From assembly GCF_900156605.1 (NCBI RefSeq), contig NZ_FTOA01000001.1, positions 558,001-622,000 on the forward strand: a stretch of DNA of 64,000 nt. The letters run 5' to 3'. A program made the translations under genes and the position numbers. Below the pieces are notes generated by a model. The model saw nothing but the letters and a program-made list of their open reading frames with translations, searched no databases and had not been told where the DNA came from. Of this stretch, positions 1 through 8,299 are shown piece by piece; positions within the stretch are counted from its first letter, which is position 1, and each line of letters opens with the position of its first letter. The stretch is from Insolitispirillum peregrinum. Its GTDB lineage: Bacteria; Pseudomonadota; Alphaproteobacteria; Rhodospirillales; Rhodospirillaceae.

Positions 1-3000
1 ACGATGTGCGGATGGATCAACTGGCACAAGCGGTGCGCTTCTTTGCCCCGCAACTGGAGGTGCTGGAGTTTCCGGCGTGGGATTGTGTGCCCTATGACCG
101 GGCCTCTCCCTCGACCCAGATCATCGCCCGGCGGGTGGATTGCCTGACGCAACTGGCGCTGCCGCGCGGTGACAAGGGACAGACCACCGGCCCGACCCGG
201 CTGGTTTTGACCACGGTGGCGGCGGTGACCCAGCGCGTCCCGCGTCCGGTGGTGTTCCGGCGCAGCACCTTTCCGATTTTTGCCGGCAAGGATGCCAACG
301 TTGATGCGCTGATGGGCTATCTGGTCCGCAACGGCTATCAGCGGGCGGAACAGGTGATGGAGCCGGGTGAATTTGCCGTGCGCGGTGGCATCATCGACCT
401 GTTCGCCCCCGGCAGTGACGAGCCGTACCGGCTGGACTTCTTTGGTGATGAGGTCGATGCCATCCGCACCTTTGATCCGCTGACCCAGCGGACCAGCGGC
501 ACGCTGAAGAGCATCACCCTGAAGCCGGTCAGCGAAGTGGTGCTGGACGAGGATTCGGTGTCGCGCTTCCGCACCCTGTACCGCGAGCTGTTCGGGACGG
601 TCGGCAAGAACGACCTGCTGTACGAAGCGGTCAGCGAGCGCCGCAAGATGCAGGGGATGGAGCACTGGTTGCCGCTGTTCCATGACGGCCTTGATACGCT
701 GTTCGCCTATCTGCCGTCGGCGGTGGTGACGCTGGATCATCAGGCCGATCAGGCATGGCAGGCCCGCATCGAGCTGATCCGCGAATACTTTGATGCCCGC
801 CTGTCGCTGGAAGGGCAGGCGATCGAAGACGGTGGCATTGTGTATCACCCGTTGCCGCCCGAACGCCTGTACATGGAACCGGAAGAGTTCCCGCGCCTGC
901 TGGCAGCGGTGCCGTCGCTGGCCTTCTCGCCCTTCGATCTGCCAGAGTTCACAGAACGGTCGTTCTCGGCAGAGGGGCGGTCAGGCCGCGACTTCGCTGA
1001 CGTGCGGGCGCGCCCCGGTGACAACGTTTATGATGCCGTGCGCCAGCATGTGATCGCCGAGCAGCAGCGCGGCCAGAAGGTCGTGCTGGCGGCCTATTCG
1101 CTGGGCTTGCGCGACCGCCTGATGGGGGTGCTGCGCGACCACGGCCTGCCGGGGCTGACCCCGGTCGAAAGCTGGCAGGAAGTCACCGACGCCGACGCCC
1201 GCACGGTGCCGGTGATCGTGCTGGGGGCCGAACATGGCTTTGAGGCACCGGGCCTGACGCTGATTGCCGAGCCGGACATTCTGGGCGACCGGCTGGCGCG
1301 CCCGGCAAAGAAAAAGCGCAAGGCCGACAAGTTCATTCAGGACGTTTCGGCGCTGGCCGAAGGCGATCTGGTGGTCCATGTCGAACACGGCATTGGCCGC
1401 TATGACGGTCTGGAAACGCTGTCGGTGGCCGATGCGCCGCATGATTGCCTGCGGCTGATTTATGACGGCGGCGACAAGCTGTATGTGCCGGTGGAAAACC
1501 TCGACGTGCTGTCGCGCTTTGGCTCGGAAACCGCCGGGGTGCATCTGGACCGTCTGGGCAGCCCGGCATGGCAGGCCCGCAAGGCCAAATTGAAAGAGCG
1601 CATCCGCGACATGGCCTCGCAACTGATTCAGGTGGCCGCCCTGCGGCACATGAAACAGGCCGAAGTCCTGCCGACCCCCGAGGGGGCCTATGACGAGTTC
1701 TGTGCCCGCTTCCCCTATGCCGAAACCGAAGACCAGTTAAAAGCGATCAGCGACACGCTGGACGACATGGCATCGGGCAAGCCGATGGATCGTCTGGTGT
1801 GCGGCGATGTCGGCTTTGGCAAGACCGAAGTGGCCCTGCGAGCGGCCTTTGTGGCGGCGATGAGCGGGCAACAGGTGGCGGTGGTGGTGCCGACCACCCT
1901 GCTGGCCCGCCAGCACTATCTGGCCTTTTGCCAGCGCTTTGCCGGTCTGCCGGTGCAGATTGCGCAACTGTCGCGTCTGGTGACCGCCCGCGATGCCACC
2001 AAGGTCAAGGAAGGCCTTGCCAACGGCACGATTGATATCGTGGTCGGAACCCATGCAGTGGTGGCCAAGACGGTAAAGTTCAAGCGTCTGGGCCTGTTGA
2101 TCGTTGACGAAGAACAGCATTTCGGGGTGGCGCACAAGGAACGGCTGAAGCAACTGAAGGCCGATGTCCACGTCCTGACCCTGTCGGCAACGCCGATCCC
2201 GCGCACGCTGCAACTGGCGCTGACCGGGGTGCGCGAGCTGTCGATCATTGCCACGCCGCCGGTTGACCGGCTGGCGGTCAGAACGTTCGTTCTGCCCTTT
2301 GACGGGGTGGTGATCCGCGAGGCCCTGTTGCGCGAACGCTATCGTGGCGGCCAGAGCTTCTATGTCTGCCCGCGTCTGGCCGACATTGATCAGGTGGCCG
2401 ACCGCCTCGCCAAGCTGGTGCCGGAGATCAAGACGGTGATCGCCCACGGCCAGATGCCACCGACCCAACTGGAAGAGGTGATGACCGCCTTCGCCGATGG
2501 CGAATACGACGTTCTGCTGGCCACCAACATCATCGAAAGCGGCCTCGACATGCCGCGCGTCAACACCATCATCATCCACCGGGCCGACATGTTCGGGCTG
2601 GGGCAGTTGTACCAGTTGCGCGGGCGTGTCGGTCGCGGCAAGCAGCGCAGCTATGCCTATCTGACCCTGCCGCCGGGGCGCAAGATGACGCCTGCCGCCG
2701 AAAAGCGCCTGACGGTGATGCAGACGCTCGATACGCTGGGGGCGGGCTTCTCGCTGGCCTCGCACGATCTGGACATTCGCGGCGCCGGGAACCTGCTGGG
2801 CGACGAGCAGTCCGGCCACATCAAGGAAGTCGGGATCGAGCTGTACCAGCATCTGCTGGAAGAAGCCGTTGCCGCCGCCCGCTCGGGCGAAGGGATGGTC
2901 GAGGTCAACGAAGACTGGGCGCCGCAGATCCAGTTGGGAACCCCGGTGCTGATCCCCGAGGCCTACGTCAAGGATCTGGGCGTGCGTCTGGGGCTGTACC

Positions 3001-3371
3001 GCCGCATTGCCGACGTGACCGAGGCCACCGAGCTGGAAGACCTGACCGTCGAGCTGATCGACCGTTTCGGCCCGTTGCCGTCCGAGGTCGAAAACCTGCT
3101 GGAAATCATCGCCATCAAGGCCCTGTGCCGGGCGGCCAACATCGAAAAGGTCGATGCCGGTCCCAAGGGCTGTGTGCTGACCCTGCGCGAAAATACTTTC
3201 CCCAACCCGATCGGGCTGGTGCGCTTCATCAGCCAGAACGTGGCGCTGGTCAAGGTCCGTCCCGATCACAAGATCGTCTATATGCGCAAATGGGACGACC
3301 CGGCCAAGCGGGTCAGCGGCACCAGGCAGTTGCTGCAACAGTTGGCGCAGATTGCCAGTGGTGGGGAGTAG
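1..3371 (+). CDS. mfd: Transcription-repair coupling factor Mfd (5' end outside window)
   Basis: ATP-dependent DNA translocase that removes RNA polymerase stalled at lesions and recruits UvrA. The frame is open from base 3, so the true start lies left of the window. The visible 1121 residues, counted from base 6, lack only a short piece of the usual ~1150. Order: UvrB-like N-terminal part (about 1-330), a CarD/RID-like RNA-polymerase-interaction domain around 435-520 (HVEHGIGRYDG), superfamily 2 helicase core with Walker A GDVGFGKTE near 600, the DEEQ box near 700 and LSATPIPRTL near 725, helicase C lobe with QLRGRVGRG, and the TRCF C-terminal domain from about 970. The stop is followed by a repeat-rich intergenic region without another gene on this strand. 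Confidence 0.97.
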   Translation, partial: DVRMDQLAQAVRFFAPQLEVLEFPAWDCVPYDRASPSTQIIARRVDCLTQLALPRGDKGQTTGPTRLVLTTVAAVTQRVPRPVVFRRSTFPIFAGKDANVDALMGYLVRNGYQRAEQVMEPGEFAVRGGIIDLFAPGSDEPYRLDFFGDEVDAIRTFDPLTQRTSGTLKSITLKPVSEVVLDEDSVSRFRTLYRELFGTVGKNDLLYEAVSERRKMQGMEHWLPLFHDGLDTLFAYLPSAVVTLDHQADQAWQARIELIREYFDARLSLEGQAIEDGGIVYHPLPPERLYMEPEEFPRLLAAVPSLAFSPFDLPEFTERSFSAEGRSGRDFADVRARPGDNVYDAVRQHVIAEQQRGQKVVLAAYSLGLRDRLMGVLRDHGLPGLTPVESWQEVTDADARTVPVIVLGAEHGFEAPGLTLIAEPDILGDRLARPAKKKRKADKFIQDVSALAEGDLVVHVEHGIGRYDGLETLSVADAPHDCLRLIYDGGDKLYVPVENLDVLSRFGSETAGVHLDRLGSPAWQARKAKLKERIRDMASQLIQVAALRHMKQAEVLPTPEGAYDEFCARFPYAETEDQLKAISDTLDDMASGKPMDRLVCGDVGFGKTEVALRAAFVAAMSGQQVAVVVPTTLLARQHYLAFCQRFAGLPVQIAQLSRLVTARDATKVKEGLANGTIDIVVGTHAVVAKTVKFKRLGLLIVDEEQHFGVAHKERLKQLKADVHVLTLSATPIPRTLQLALTGVRELSIIATPPVDRLAVRTFVLPFDGVVIREALLRERYRGGQSFYVCPRLADIDQVADRLAKLVPEIKTVIAHGQMPPTQLEEVMTAFADGEYDVLLATNIIESGLDMPRVNTIIIHRADMFGLGQLYQLRGRVGRGKQRSYAYLTLPPGRKMTPAAEKRLTVMQTLDTLGAGFSLASHDLDIRGAGNLLGDEQSGHIKEVGIELYQHLLEEAVAAARSGEGMVEVNEDWAPQIQLGTPVLIPEAYVKDLGVRLGLYRRIADVTEATELEDLTVELIDRFGPLPSEVENLLEIIAIKALCRAANIEKVDAGPKGCVLTLRENTFPNPIGLVRFISQNVALVKVRPDHKIVYMRKWDDPAKRVSGTRQLLQQLAQIASGGE

Positions 3372-3404
3372 GCCGGACCTGTTGTCGTTCATGGCAGAAA
3401 AACA

Positions 3405-3725
3405 CAGGATCGTGGGGCGCTGCTCCATGCCTCGCTGGGGCCGGGCACAGTACACGACAGTTTGAAAACAAAAGCGGGCTGCCGCCCGGACCGCTCGGGG
3501 CCTGAGGCCCCGACCCCCCCTTTTTTCTTTGAATTCAAATTAATGGGGTCTGGGGCCGACTGGCCCCAGCGAGGTGTGGAGCAGCGCTCCATGATCCTGT
3601 TTTCTTTGTGTCGTGTACTGTGGGGGCCGGGAGGCTCCAGGCCCCAATGACTTGATATTCAAGGAAAAAATGTGGATTTGGGGCGTCTCCCAAACGGGGC
3701 GCGGTCAGTAACCCGGCCTTTTCTG
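3405..3725. repeat. Older copy of the palindromic element, split by copy 1
   Basis: When the 177-bp insert at 3446-3622 and one 9-bp duplicate are removed, the flanks join into an older copy of the same family. The left part carries the GTGGAGC-type palindrome (degenerate, 3411-3427) and CTCGCTGGGGCCGGG. The right part carries GGCTCCAGGCCCC, TTGATATTCAAGG, an A-run and TTTGGGG...CCCAAACGGG. The same modules occur in the same order at 29189-29335 and 55298-55441. The outer ends are too decayed to place precisely. Confidence 0.7.
3437..3631 (-). mobile_element. MITE-like element copy 1, with 9-bp target duplication
   Basis: The element itself is 3446-3622 (177 bp). It begins CACAGTACACGACA (3446-3459) and ends TGTCGTGTACTGTG (3609-3622), a perfect 14-bp terminal inverted repeat. 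It is flanked directly by GGGGCCGGG at 3437-3445 and 3623-3631, a perfect 9-bp direct repeat that fits a target-site duplication. Inside are nested palindromes: CGGGGCC/GGCCCCG followed by a C and T run (3496-3526), TGGGGCC...GGCCCCA (3552-3569) and GTGGAGCAGCGCTCCA (3576-3591). There is no room for a transposase, so any movement would need one supplied in trans. Confidence 0.8.
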
Positions 3726-4212
3726 CCGCCTGTCGCAGCATGCTGTGAGAGGAACAAACCAACGGTGCAGATGATCTGAGCCTGCTTACCTAAGCGGAAG
3801 CATGCTCAACCCATGTCTTTGGCCAAAGACGAGGCGGCGCGCGTTTCAGTCTGCGTGTTCAAGCGGAAGCATGCTCAACCTACCCCCTTGAAACCCGTTG
3901 ATCAAGCACAACAATTTTACCCCCGATCCACTGATCTCGCCCTCTTTGTTGCATAAATAAGGATTTAAAATGCACACATTCATATTTTTAAGATATTTCA
4001 TTAATATTAACAATGGATTGTGCCAAATCCACTGATTAACGAAACTCCAGCCCCGTTCACAGCAGCGAAAAGTCGTGCTCTGCGGCTGGCGGAATGGCAG
4101 AGCCAAAGAACGTTACCGAGAGCAGGCTCAATCGACGTGACCGGATACAGGCGGAACGAATCCTGCCCCGCCAGCAGCGGTTCCCTTCGCCGGGCAAGGG
4201 CGCTGTGCCTAA
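3632..4212. other. Gene-free interval with AT-rich pocket and short direct repeats
   Basis: No reading frame here has gene-like codon use. A 20-mer, AAGCGGAAGCATGCTCAACC, occurs twice (3792-3811 and 3861-3880). From about 3900 to 4060 the DNA is clearly AT-rich compared with its surroundings. ATCCACTGAT is repeated at 3926-3935 and 4027-4036, bracketing TCTTTGTTGCATAAAT (3943-3958), which resembles terminal repeats of IS5/IS903-type insertion sequences. It may be a relic of an old insertion. Confidence 0.4.
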
Positions 4213-4263
4213 AATGGGGTCCGGGGCCTTCCGGCCCCAGCGAGGTGTGGAGCAGCGCTCCAC
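4213..4263 (-). repeat. MITE-like element fragment, copy 2
   Basis: A truncated copy holding only the central palindromes: TGGGGTCCGGGGCC...GGCCCCAG and the 17-bp GTGGAGCAGCGCTCCAC (4247-4263). It lies 4 bp beyond the stop codon of the minus-strand MFS gene and could act as its 3' hairpin. Neither terminal inverted repeat is present. Confidence 0.7.
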
Positions 4264-4267
4264 GTCC

Positions 4268-5476
4268 CTACCTCGCCAGACGGCGCAACAGCACCGCCAG
4301 CCCCAATGCCGTGGCAAACATGACACCGGTCAGGCCAACCACTGCCCCCCAGCCACCATGCGACCAGAACCAGCCGCCGGCGGACCCGACGATGCTGGAC
4401 CCGAGGTAATAGGCCAGCAGGTACAGCGACGATGCATGGCCCTTGCTGTGCTGGGCCAGTCGGCCGACCCAGCCGCTGGCGATGGTGTGGGCGATGAAAA
4501 AGCCAAAGGTCAGCAGGGAAACTCCGGCCAGCGCATTCCATATCCCGGCAAGGCTGCCCAGCATGATCCCCGACAGGGCGATAACCAGCCCCACAGCCAT
4601 CACCCGCCAGCGGCCCCAGCGGTCGGCGATACTGCCCGCCAGTGACGAGGACGCCATCCCGAACATATAGACGGTGAACATCAGCCCGATTTGCGTCTGG
4701 TTGAGGTTATAAGGTGCGGCCATCAGGTGAAAGCCAGCATAGTTATAGATGGTGACGAACGCCCCCATCGACAGAAAGCCAACGGCAAACAGGCTGAGCA
4801 GGGCCGGGTTGCGCAGGTGGCCTGCCCACGCCTTGGCATGATACAGCGGATCAAAGCCCGGACGGCGGACGAAGTTGCGCGACGGCGGCAGCAACAGCCA
4901 GAAGCCAATCGCCGCCAGCAGGCCGATCAGGCCGAGCACGCCCAGCGCCGGACGCCAGGAAAAATACTCGGCGATGAAGCCGGTGATCACTCGTCCGCTC
5001 ATGCCGCCAAAGGCGTTGCCGGTGACGTACAGGCCCATCGCCTGCGCCAGTCCTTTGGGTGAGATTTCCTCGGCCAGATAGGCCATGGCGACCGCCGGGA
5101 CGCCGCCAAGAACAAATCCTTCAAGGGCACGGATGACCAGCAACAGGTGCCAGTTGTCACAGACAGCGGTCAGCAGGTTGAGTACCGCAGCGGCGGCCAC
5201 TCCAAAGCCCATCAAGGCGCGCCGCCCGAAGCCTTCGGACACCGCTGCCGCCCCGAAAATGGCAATTGCCAGTGCCCCGGTGGACAGCGACAGGGCCAGC
5301 GAGCTTTCCGCCGGGCTGACCCCGAAATGGTCGGCAAAGGCGGGCAGCATCGGCTGCACGCAGTACAGCAGGGAAAAGGTGGCATAACCGGCCAGGAACA
5401 GGGCAAAGCTGACCCGGCGATAGGCCGGGGTGCCTCGTTCGTAATACTGGGCGGCAGAGGGGGGGGCTGGCTGCAT
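4268..5476 (-). CDS. MFS efflux transporter, YnfM-like
   Basis: A 402-residue major facilitator superfamily carrier with twelve predicted hydrophobic segments. The start is the ATG at 5476, preceded by AAAGGA on the coding strand; an upstream in-frame extension runs into the divergent regulator and is not needed. Family signs include RGTPAYRRVSFALF near the N-terminus, YCVQPMLPAFADHFGVSPAE after the first helix, and GNAFGGMSGR and KGHASSLYLLAYYLGSS in the later helices. These recall E. coli YnfM from memory. It is divergent from a LysR regulator, the same arrangement as ynfL/ynfM. The substrate is not predictable; drug or metabolite efflux driven by protons is likely. The stop abuts a repeat fragment. 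Confidence 0.9.
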   Translation of the reverse strand: MQPAPPSAAQYYERGTPAYRRVSFALFLAGYATFSLLYCVQPMLPAFADHFGVSPAESSLALSLSTGALAIAIFGAAAVSEGFGRRALMGFGVAAAAVLNLLTAVCDNWHLLLVIRALEGFVLGGVPAVAMAYLAEEISPKGLAQAMGLYVTGNAFGGMSGRVITGFIAEYFSWRPALGVLGLIGLLAAIGFWLLLPPSRNFVRRPGFDPLYHAKAWAGHLRNPALLSLFAVGFLSMGAFVTIYNYAGFHLMAAPYNLNQTQIGLMFTVYMFGMASSSLAGSIADRWGRWRVMAVGLVIALSGIMLGSLAGIWNALAGVSLLTFGFFIAHTIASGWVGRLAQHSKGHASSLYLLAYYLGSSIVGSAGGWFWSHGGWGAVVGLTGVMFATALGLAVLLRRLAR

Positions 5477-5572
5477 GGCAGGGTGTCCTTTCTTTCTTTC
5501 ACAGCTAGCCTGCGGGGTGGCATTTGTCCAATATATGAAAATGTCTTTCTCAATATGTTTTGGAGATACCGG
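5477..5572. promoter_or_regulatory. Divergent promoter region between the MFS gene and the LysR gene
   Basis: This 96-bp AT-richer spacer between two head-to-head genes must hold both promoters. It contains ATAT-flanked, T/A-rich sequence around 5531-5560 where a LysR-type regulator would be expected to bind. I could not define one convincing T-N11-A operator by eye. Confidence 0.4.
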
Positions 5573-6466
5573 ATGGAGCTGCGGCATCTGCGCTATTTCG
5601 TGGCGGTGGCCGAGGAACGGAATTTCACCCGTGCGGCGGGGCGTCTGGGGATTGGGCAGCCGCCGCTCAGTCAGCAAATCCGTGATCTGGAACGGGAGGT
5701 GGGGATGGCCCTGTTCCACCGCGTTCCGCATGGTGCGGAACTGACCAAGGCCGGAGAGGCTTTTCTACCCGAGGCCCGCGCCGCCCTGACCGCCGCCGAG
5801 CGGGCCAAGGCGGCGGCCATCCGTGCCGAGCGGGGGGAGGTCGGGCGGCTGGCGCTGGGCTTTACCGGCTCGGCGTCGTTCAACCCGCTGGTGTCCGAGG
5901 CTATCCGGGCCTTTCGCACCGGCTGGCCTGACGTCGAGCTGCATCTGGAGGAAATGCATTCCGACAGCCTGCTGGAAAAGCTGGGGCGGCTGGAACTGGA
6001 TGCCGCCTTCATCAGGCCGGGGCCGGAGAGTGCCTGGCCGGATATCACCCTGCACGCCTTGCCGGACGAAGCGATGTTGATGGCCTTGCCGGTTCACCAC
6101 CCGCTGGCCGCCGAGCAGACTTCGCTGCCTCTGGCGGCGTTGGCGCAGGAGCGATTCGTGCTGTTTCCGCGTGGCGTCGGGCTGTCGCTGTATGACGAGA
6201 TCGTCAGGGTGTGCGGGCAGGCGGGGTTTGAACCGTTGGTTGGACAGGAGGCACCACAAATGTCCTCGGTGGTCAATCTGGTGGCCGCCGGGCTGGGGGT
6301 GTCGATCGTCACTGCCTCCATCGCGCAGATTCGCTTGCCCGGCGTGGTCTATCGCCCCTTTGCCGGTGGTGCGCCAATTGCCCGGCTGGCCTTGGCGACG
6401 CCCCGTGCCCTGCGCTCGCCGGTGCTCGACAATCTGCGCACCTGCGTGAAAGCGTTACTGCTGTAA
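5573..6466 (+). CDS. LysR-family transcriptional regulator, YnfL-like
   Basis: A 297-residue LysR-type regulator. The start ATG at 5573 gives MELRHLRYFVAVAEERNFTR, the standard beginning of a winged helix-turn-helix domain (residues 1-60; RAAGRLGIGQPPLSQQIRDL is the recognition helix region). The rest is a type 2 periplasmic-binding-protein-like effector domain of about 205 residues, with LGFTGSASFNPLV and VVNLVAAGLGVSIV as typical strands. It is divergent from the MFS transporter and probably controls it in response to an unknown small molecule, and itself by autoregulation. An upstream in-frame extension overlapping the MFS gene was rejected because LysR proteins begin at this motif. Confidence 0.93.
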   Translation: MELRHLRYFVAVAEERNFTRAAGRLGIGQPPLSQQIRDLEREVGMALFHRVPHGAELTKAGEAFLPEARAALTAAERAKAAAIRAERGEVGRLALGFTGSASFNPLVSEAIRAFRTGWPDVELHLEEMHSDSLLEKLGRLELDAAFIRPGPESAWPDITLHALPDEAMLMALPVHHPLAAEQTSLPLAALAQERFVLFPRGVGLSLYDEIVRVCGQAGFEPLVGQEAPQMSSVVNLVAAGLGVSIVTASIAQIRLPGVVYRPFAGGAPIARLALATPRALRSPVLDNLRTCVKALLL

Positions 6467-6510
6467 TCATTCCGCTTGACGCACGCCAGCAGCAATGTTT
6501 GCCTAGGGAC

Positions 6511-6840
6511 ATGATTATCTTCGACAGCCTTCGACGACATGCCCGGAATGCCTTGGGGCCACTGCTTGGTGTTGCAGTGGTAATCTACTTTGGCGTTCAT
6601 GCGGTGCAGGGTGATCGCGGCCTGATGGCGTGGGTACAGGTGCGGCAGGAAATTGCCAAAGCCGAAATCGCGGCTCAGGAAGTCGCCGCCCAGCGCGTCG
6701 ATCTGGAACGGCGGGTGGCCCTGCTGCACGAGAACAACCTTGATCTCGACATGCTGGAAGAACGGGTACGGCTGATGCTGAATCTGGGGCGTGCAGACGA
6801 AAAGCTGATCCCGCTGGCGCAGGCTCCACGACAGCAATAA
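6511..6840 (+). CDS. ftsB: Septum formation initiator family protein (FtsB/DivIC)
   Basis: A 109-residue bitopic cell-division protein. One membrane helix at about residues 15-32 (LGPLLGVAVVIYFGVHA) is followed by a coiled coil (about 40-75) and the conserved MLEERVRLMLNLGRADE segment. FtsB links FtsL and FtsQ and signals activation of septal peptidoglycan synthesis. The ATG at 6511 follows TAGGGAC closely; a TTG at 6499 would add four residues and has no better ribosome site. Alphaproteobacteria usually keep this gene between eno and pdhA. Here it precedes pdhA, but eno lies some 55 kb away at 61857. Confidence 0.85.
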   Translation: MIIFDSLRRHARNALGPLLGVAVVIYFGVHAVQGDRGLMAWVQVRQEIAKAEIAAQEVAAQRVDLERRVALLHENNLDLDMLEERVRLMLNLGRADEKLIPLAQAPRQQ

Positions 6841-6870
6841 CCGGCAGACCGATTCACACCATGCTCTCTC

Positions 6871-6905
6871 ACAGCCCCGTCGGCCCTTTTGGGTGGCGGG
6901 GCTGT
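6871..6905 (+). terminator. Probable terminator after ftsB
   Basis: CAGCCCCG (6872-6879) pairs with CGGGGCTG (6897-6904) around a 17-nt loop, 30 bp after the ftsB stop. The downstream T-tract is weak (TCGCATTTCC), so termination could be partial or Rho-assisted. Confidence 0.5.
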
Positions 6906-7266
6906 CGCATTTCCCCATCTTTTTGGGTGGGGCGGGAGAAGAATTTTTGGTTACTGCCTCCGGTCAATATGGAAACATTATTTCTCTTTTGATCGGTGTC
7001 GCGGAATTTATGGGAAATGCCCCGTTCGCCTTTACGGGGAAAAATCCGTCGCAACAGCCACTTAACCATTATTCGGTTAATATTTAATTGTGCGTTGCAA
7101 AACAATAGGTTAGCAATGACAAATCGCTTGCATCGCGGCGGCGGATGCATACCTTGAGAACACGTTCCCAAGCGTCAACCGCCCCTTTGCCCGACCCGAG
7201 AGACAGGGAACCGGCAGGAGGGAGGATAGCTTGGGTGTTTTGCTATCCCACAGTGGGGGAGGAAAC
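6906..7266 (+). promoter_or_regulatory. pdhA leader and probable promoter region
   Basis: The long leader before pdhA has an AT-rich block at 6945-7120 suited to a promoter. It contains the inverted repeat TTAACC-attattc-GGTTAA (7062-7080), a possible operator. A hairpin GGATAGC...GCTATCC (7224-7230 with 7242-7248) lies 18 bp before the start codon, followed by the strong ribosome site GGGGGAGGAAAC. No known riboswitch fold was recognised. Confidence 0.45.
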
Positions 7267-8283
7267 ATGTCTCAGGCACCCCGGCGCAAGCCGCGCGTCC
7301 AGAAAAGTGGCGATCAACTGGTCAGCCCCGAAGATCTGGTACGCTTCTACAAAGATATGCTGCTGATTCGCCGTTTCGAAGAAAAGGCTGGTCAGCTGTA
7401 CGGCATGGGTCTGATCGGTGGCTTCTGCCACCTGTACATCGGACAGGAAGCCGTGGTGGTCGGGCTGGAAGCCTGTTCGGAAGAACAGGATACGGTGATC
7501 ACCAGCTATCGTGACCACGGGCACATGCTGGCCAGTGGGATGGACGCCAAGGGCGTGATGGCCGAACTGACCGGTCGCCGTGGTGGCTATTCCAAGGGCA
7601 AGGGCGGCTCGATGCACATGTTCTCTGCCGAAAAGGGGTTCTTCGGCGGCCATGGGATCGTGGCGGCGCAGGTTCCGCTGGGGACGGGTCTGGCCTTTGC
7701 CCACCAGTACAGCGGCGACAACGGTGTCTGCTTCTGCTATCTGGGCGATGGTGCCGTTAACCAGGGTCAGGTTTACGAAAGCTTCAACATGGCCGCGCTG
7801 TGGAAGCTGCCGGTCGTGTACGTGATCGAAAACAACCGCTATGGCATGGGCACCTCGGTCGAGCGCGCCTCGGCCAACCCCGATCTGCACCTGCGCGGCA
7901 GCGCCTATGGCATTGCCTCTGAAGCCGTGGACGGGATGAGCGTCGAAGCGGTGTTCGAAGCCGGCCAGCGCGCCGCCGAACATGCCCGCTCGGGCAAGGG
8001 TCCGTACATTCTCGAGGCCAAGACCTACCGTTACCGGGGTCACTCGATGTCTGACCCGGCCAAGTACCGCAGCAAGGAAGAAGTTGCCAAGATGCGGAGC
8101 GAACACGACCCGATTGATCAGGTGAAAAACAAGATCCTGGGTCTGGGCGTGATCGACGAAGACGGCCTGAAGGAAATCGACAAGGAAGTGAAGGCGATCG
8201 TCACCGAGTCCGCCGAATTCGCCCAGACCAGCCCCGAACCCGATCCGTCGGAGCTGTACACTGACGTCCTGATTGAAGCCTGA
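7267..8283 (+). CDS. pdhA: Pyruvate dehydrogenase E1 component, alpha subunit
   Basis: A 338-residue alpha subunit of the thiamine-diphosphate-dependent E1 enzyme, which decarboxylates pyruvate and passes the acetyl group to lipoyl-E2. The ThDP motif runs from GDGAVNQG (160-167) to ENN at about 188-190. [19 protein letters not shown] near residue 35 and the loop [11 protein letters not shown] at about 253-263 are typical of E1-alpha. The start is the ATG at 7267 with GGAGG just upstream; an earlier in-frame codon would include the leader hairpin. It is the first gene of pdhA-pdhB-pdhC, with lpdA and lipA beyond. With E1-beta it forms a heterotetramer in the cytoplasm. Confidence 0.97.
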   Translation: MSQAPRRKPRVQKSGDQLVSPEDLVRFYKDMLLIRRFEEKAGQLYGMGLIGGFCHLYIGQEAVVVGLEACSEEQDTVITSYRDHGHMLASGMDAKGVMAELTGRRGGYSKGKGGSMHMFSAEKGFFGGHGIVAAQVPLGTGLAFAHQYSGDNGVCFCYLGDGAVNQGQVYESFNMAALWKLPVVYVIENNRYGMGTSVERASANPDLHLRGSAYGIASEAVDGMSVEAVFEAGQRAAEHARSGKGPYILEAKTYRYRGHSMSDPAKYRSKEEVAKMRSEHDPIDQVKNKILGLGVIDEDGLKEIDKEVKAIVTESAEFAQTSPEPDPSELYTDVLIEA

Positions 8284-8299
8284 GGGAAGGAATTCGTCT

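Noticed and set aside
1737-3455. Long open frame antisense to mfd
   Set aside because: It is a frame shadow of a high-GC gene. The translation is rich in His, Gln and Arg without motifs, while the plus strand encodes a full set of Mfd motifs.
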